Positions 63,829-64,000 of a stretch of 64,000 nucleotides of DNA are shown one piece after another (position 1 is the stretch's first letter; every line of letters begins with the position of its first letter). This DNA is from Lewinella sp. 4G2. Its GTDB lineage: Bacteria > Bacteroidota > Bacteroidia > Chitinophagales > Saprospiraceae. The position numbers and the translations under genes are program-made. Under the pieces are notes generated by a model, which was given only the letters and a program-made list of their open reading frames with translations, was not told the origin of the DNA and did no database searches. Location of the stretch: contig NZ_LVWJ02000014.1 of NCBI RefSeq assembly GCF_001625015.1, forward strand, positions 248,001-312,000. The letters are read 5' to 3'.

Positions 63829-64000
63829 TCACCGGTAAAAACTGAGAACACCCAGCGTGTCGGTTACCACCTTACCGGATTTAAAATCATTGCCCATCTC
63901 GCGGTGCAGGGCCTGTTGCTCCACCCTGATTAAATGGCGCCCCCGTGCGAGCGCGAACGTGGGGATTTGCAGGACCAGCCCCGGTTGGTGGCGAAAGGGG
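63829..64000 (-). CDS. C-terminal end of an unidentified protein (cut by right edge)
   Basis: A minus-strand frame runs from the right edge for 56 codons to a TGA at 63829-63831. The visible residues include GLVLQIPTFALARGRHLIRV and GKVVTDTLGVLSFYR at the end, a normal mix of charged and hydrophobic residues ending in an aromatic segment. It reads like a real beta-rich C-terminus, but no family is recognised. The gene lies about 215 bases upstream of the CUB protein on the same strand; that gap holds one copy of the dispersed 16-base word. Confidence 0.55.
   Translation of the reverse strand, partial: PFRHQPGLVLQIPTFALARGRHLIRVEQQALHREMGNDFKSGKVVTDTLGVLSFYR

Overview
The window reads as a chromosomal segment of a GC-rich member of the Bacteroidota, most likely a Saprospiria/Lewinella-type marine bacterium. 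The evidence is T9SS C-terminal sorting domains on several very large secreted proteins, a PorW/SprE-type secretion lipoprotein, promoters of the TTTG / TAnnTTTG type, weak Shine-Dalgarno sites, many lipoproteins and AraC-type membrane regulators. No rRNA, tRNA, CRISPR array, transposase or phage gene was seen.

Layout. (1) 1-15.7 kb: a pectin/rhamnogalacturonan catabolic region. It holds GH78 (cut by the left edge), GH106 and GH3 glycosidases, an orphan membrane protein on the other strand, a GH105 unsaturated-uronyl hydrolase and a small outer-membrane-like protein. It continues with a tight set kduI, kduD, a Nudix-derived regulator, a KDG kinase (kdgK) and a KDPG aldolase (eda). Together these would take rhamnose-rich pectin oligomers and unsaturated uronates to pyruvate and glyceraldehyde-3-phosphate. 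(2) 15.8-23 kb: an XRE/ScfR-type regulator, a glycosyltransferase next to PorW/SprE, and a lipoprotein aldose 1-epimerase. (3) 23.4-28.7 kb: two AraC-type membrane regulators, each followed by a small exported protein, then an S41 peptidase lipoprotein. (4) 28.8-37.5 kb: a small secreted protein, a 1,284-residue repeat protein with a T9SS sorting domain, an MFS transporter, and a TPR-CHAT protein with a signal peptide and a C-terminal anchor. (5) 37.8-40.7 kb: the ribosomal operon rplM-rpsI-rpsB-tsf. (6) 40.9-63.6 kb: a 5,988-residue T9SS-exported giant with SprB, F5/8C, thrombospondin-3 and dockerin-like modules, a GAF histidine kinase, and a CUB/FN3 T9SS protein. (7) The right edge cuts another minus-strand gene whose last 56 codons are visible.

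The most unusual signal belongs to no gene. A 16-base word, GCGCTGCCGCRGGTGC, occurs about 15 times in 64 kb (10 exact, the rest with one or two changes). It is found on both strands, both between genes and inside coding sequence, and is read there as GAAAGA, APAAAP/APASAQ or TCGSAP. In two cases paralogous protein repeats show that it sits in register, with no length change, so it does not look like an inserted element. Its density and distribution resemble DNA uptake sequences or Chi-type sites. Other non-coding structure includes an array of five TCGTCNGACGA palindromes, word-repeat hairpins in each gap of the rpsI-rpsB-tsf operon, an attenuator-like leader before eda, and a perfect operator-like palindrome over the kduI promoter.
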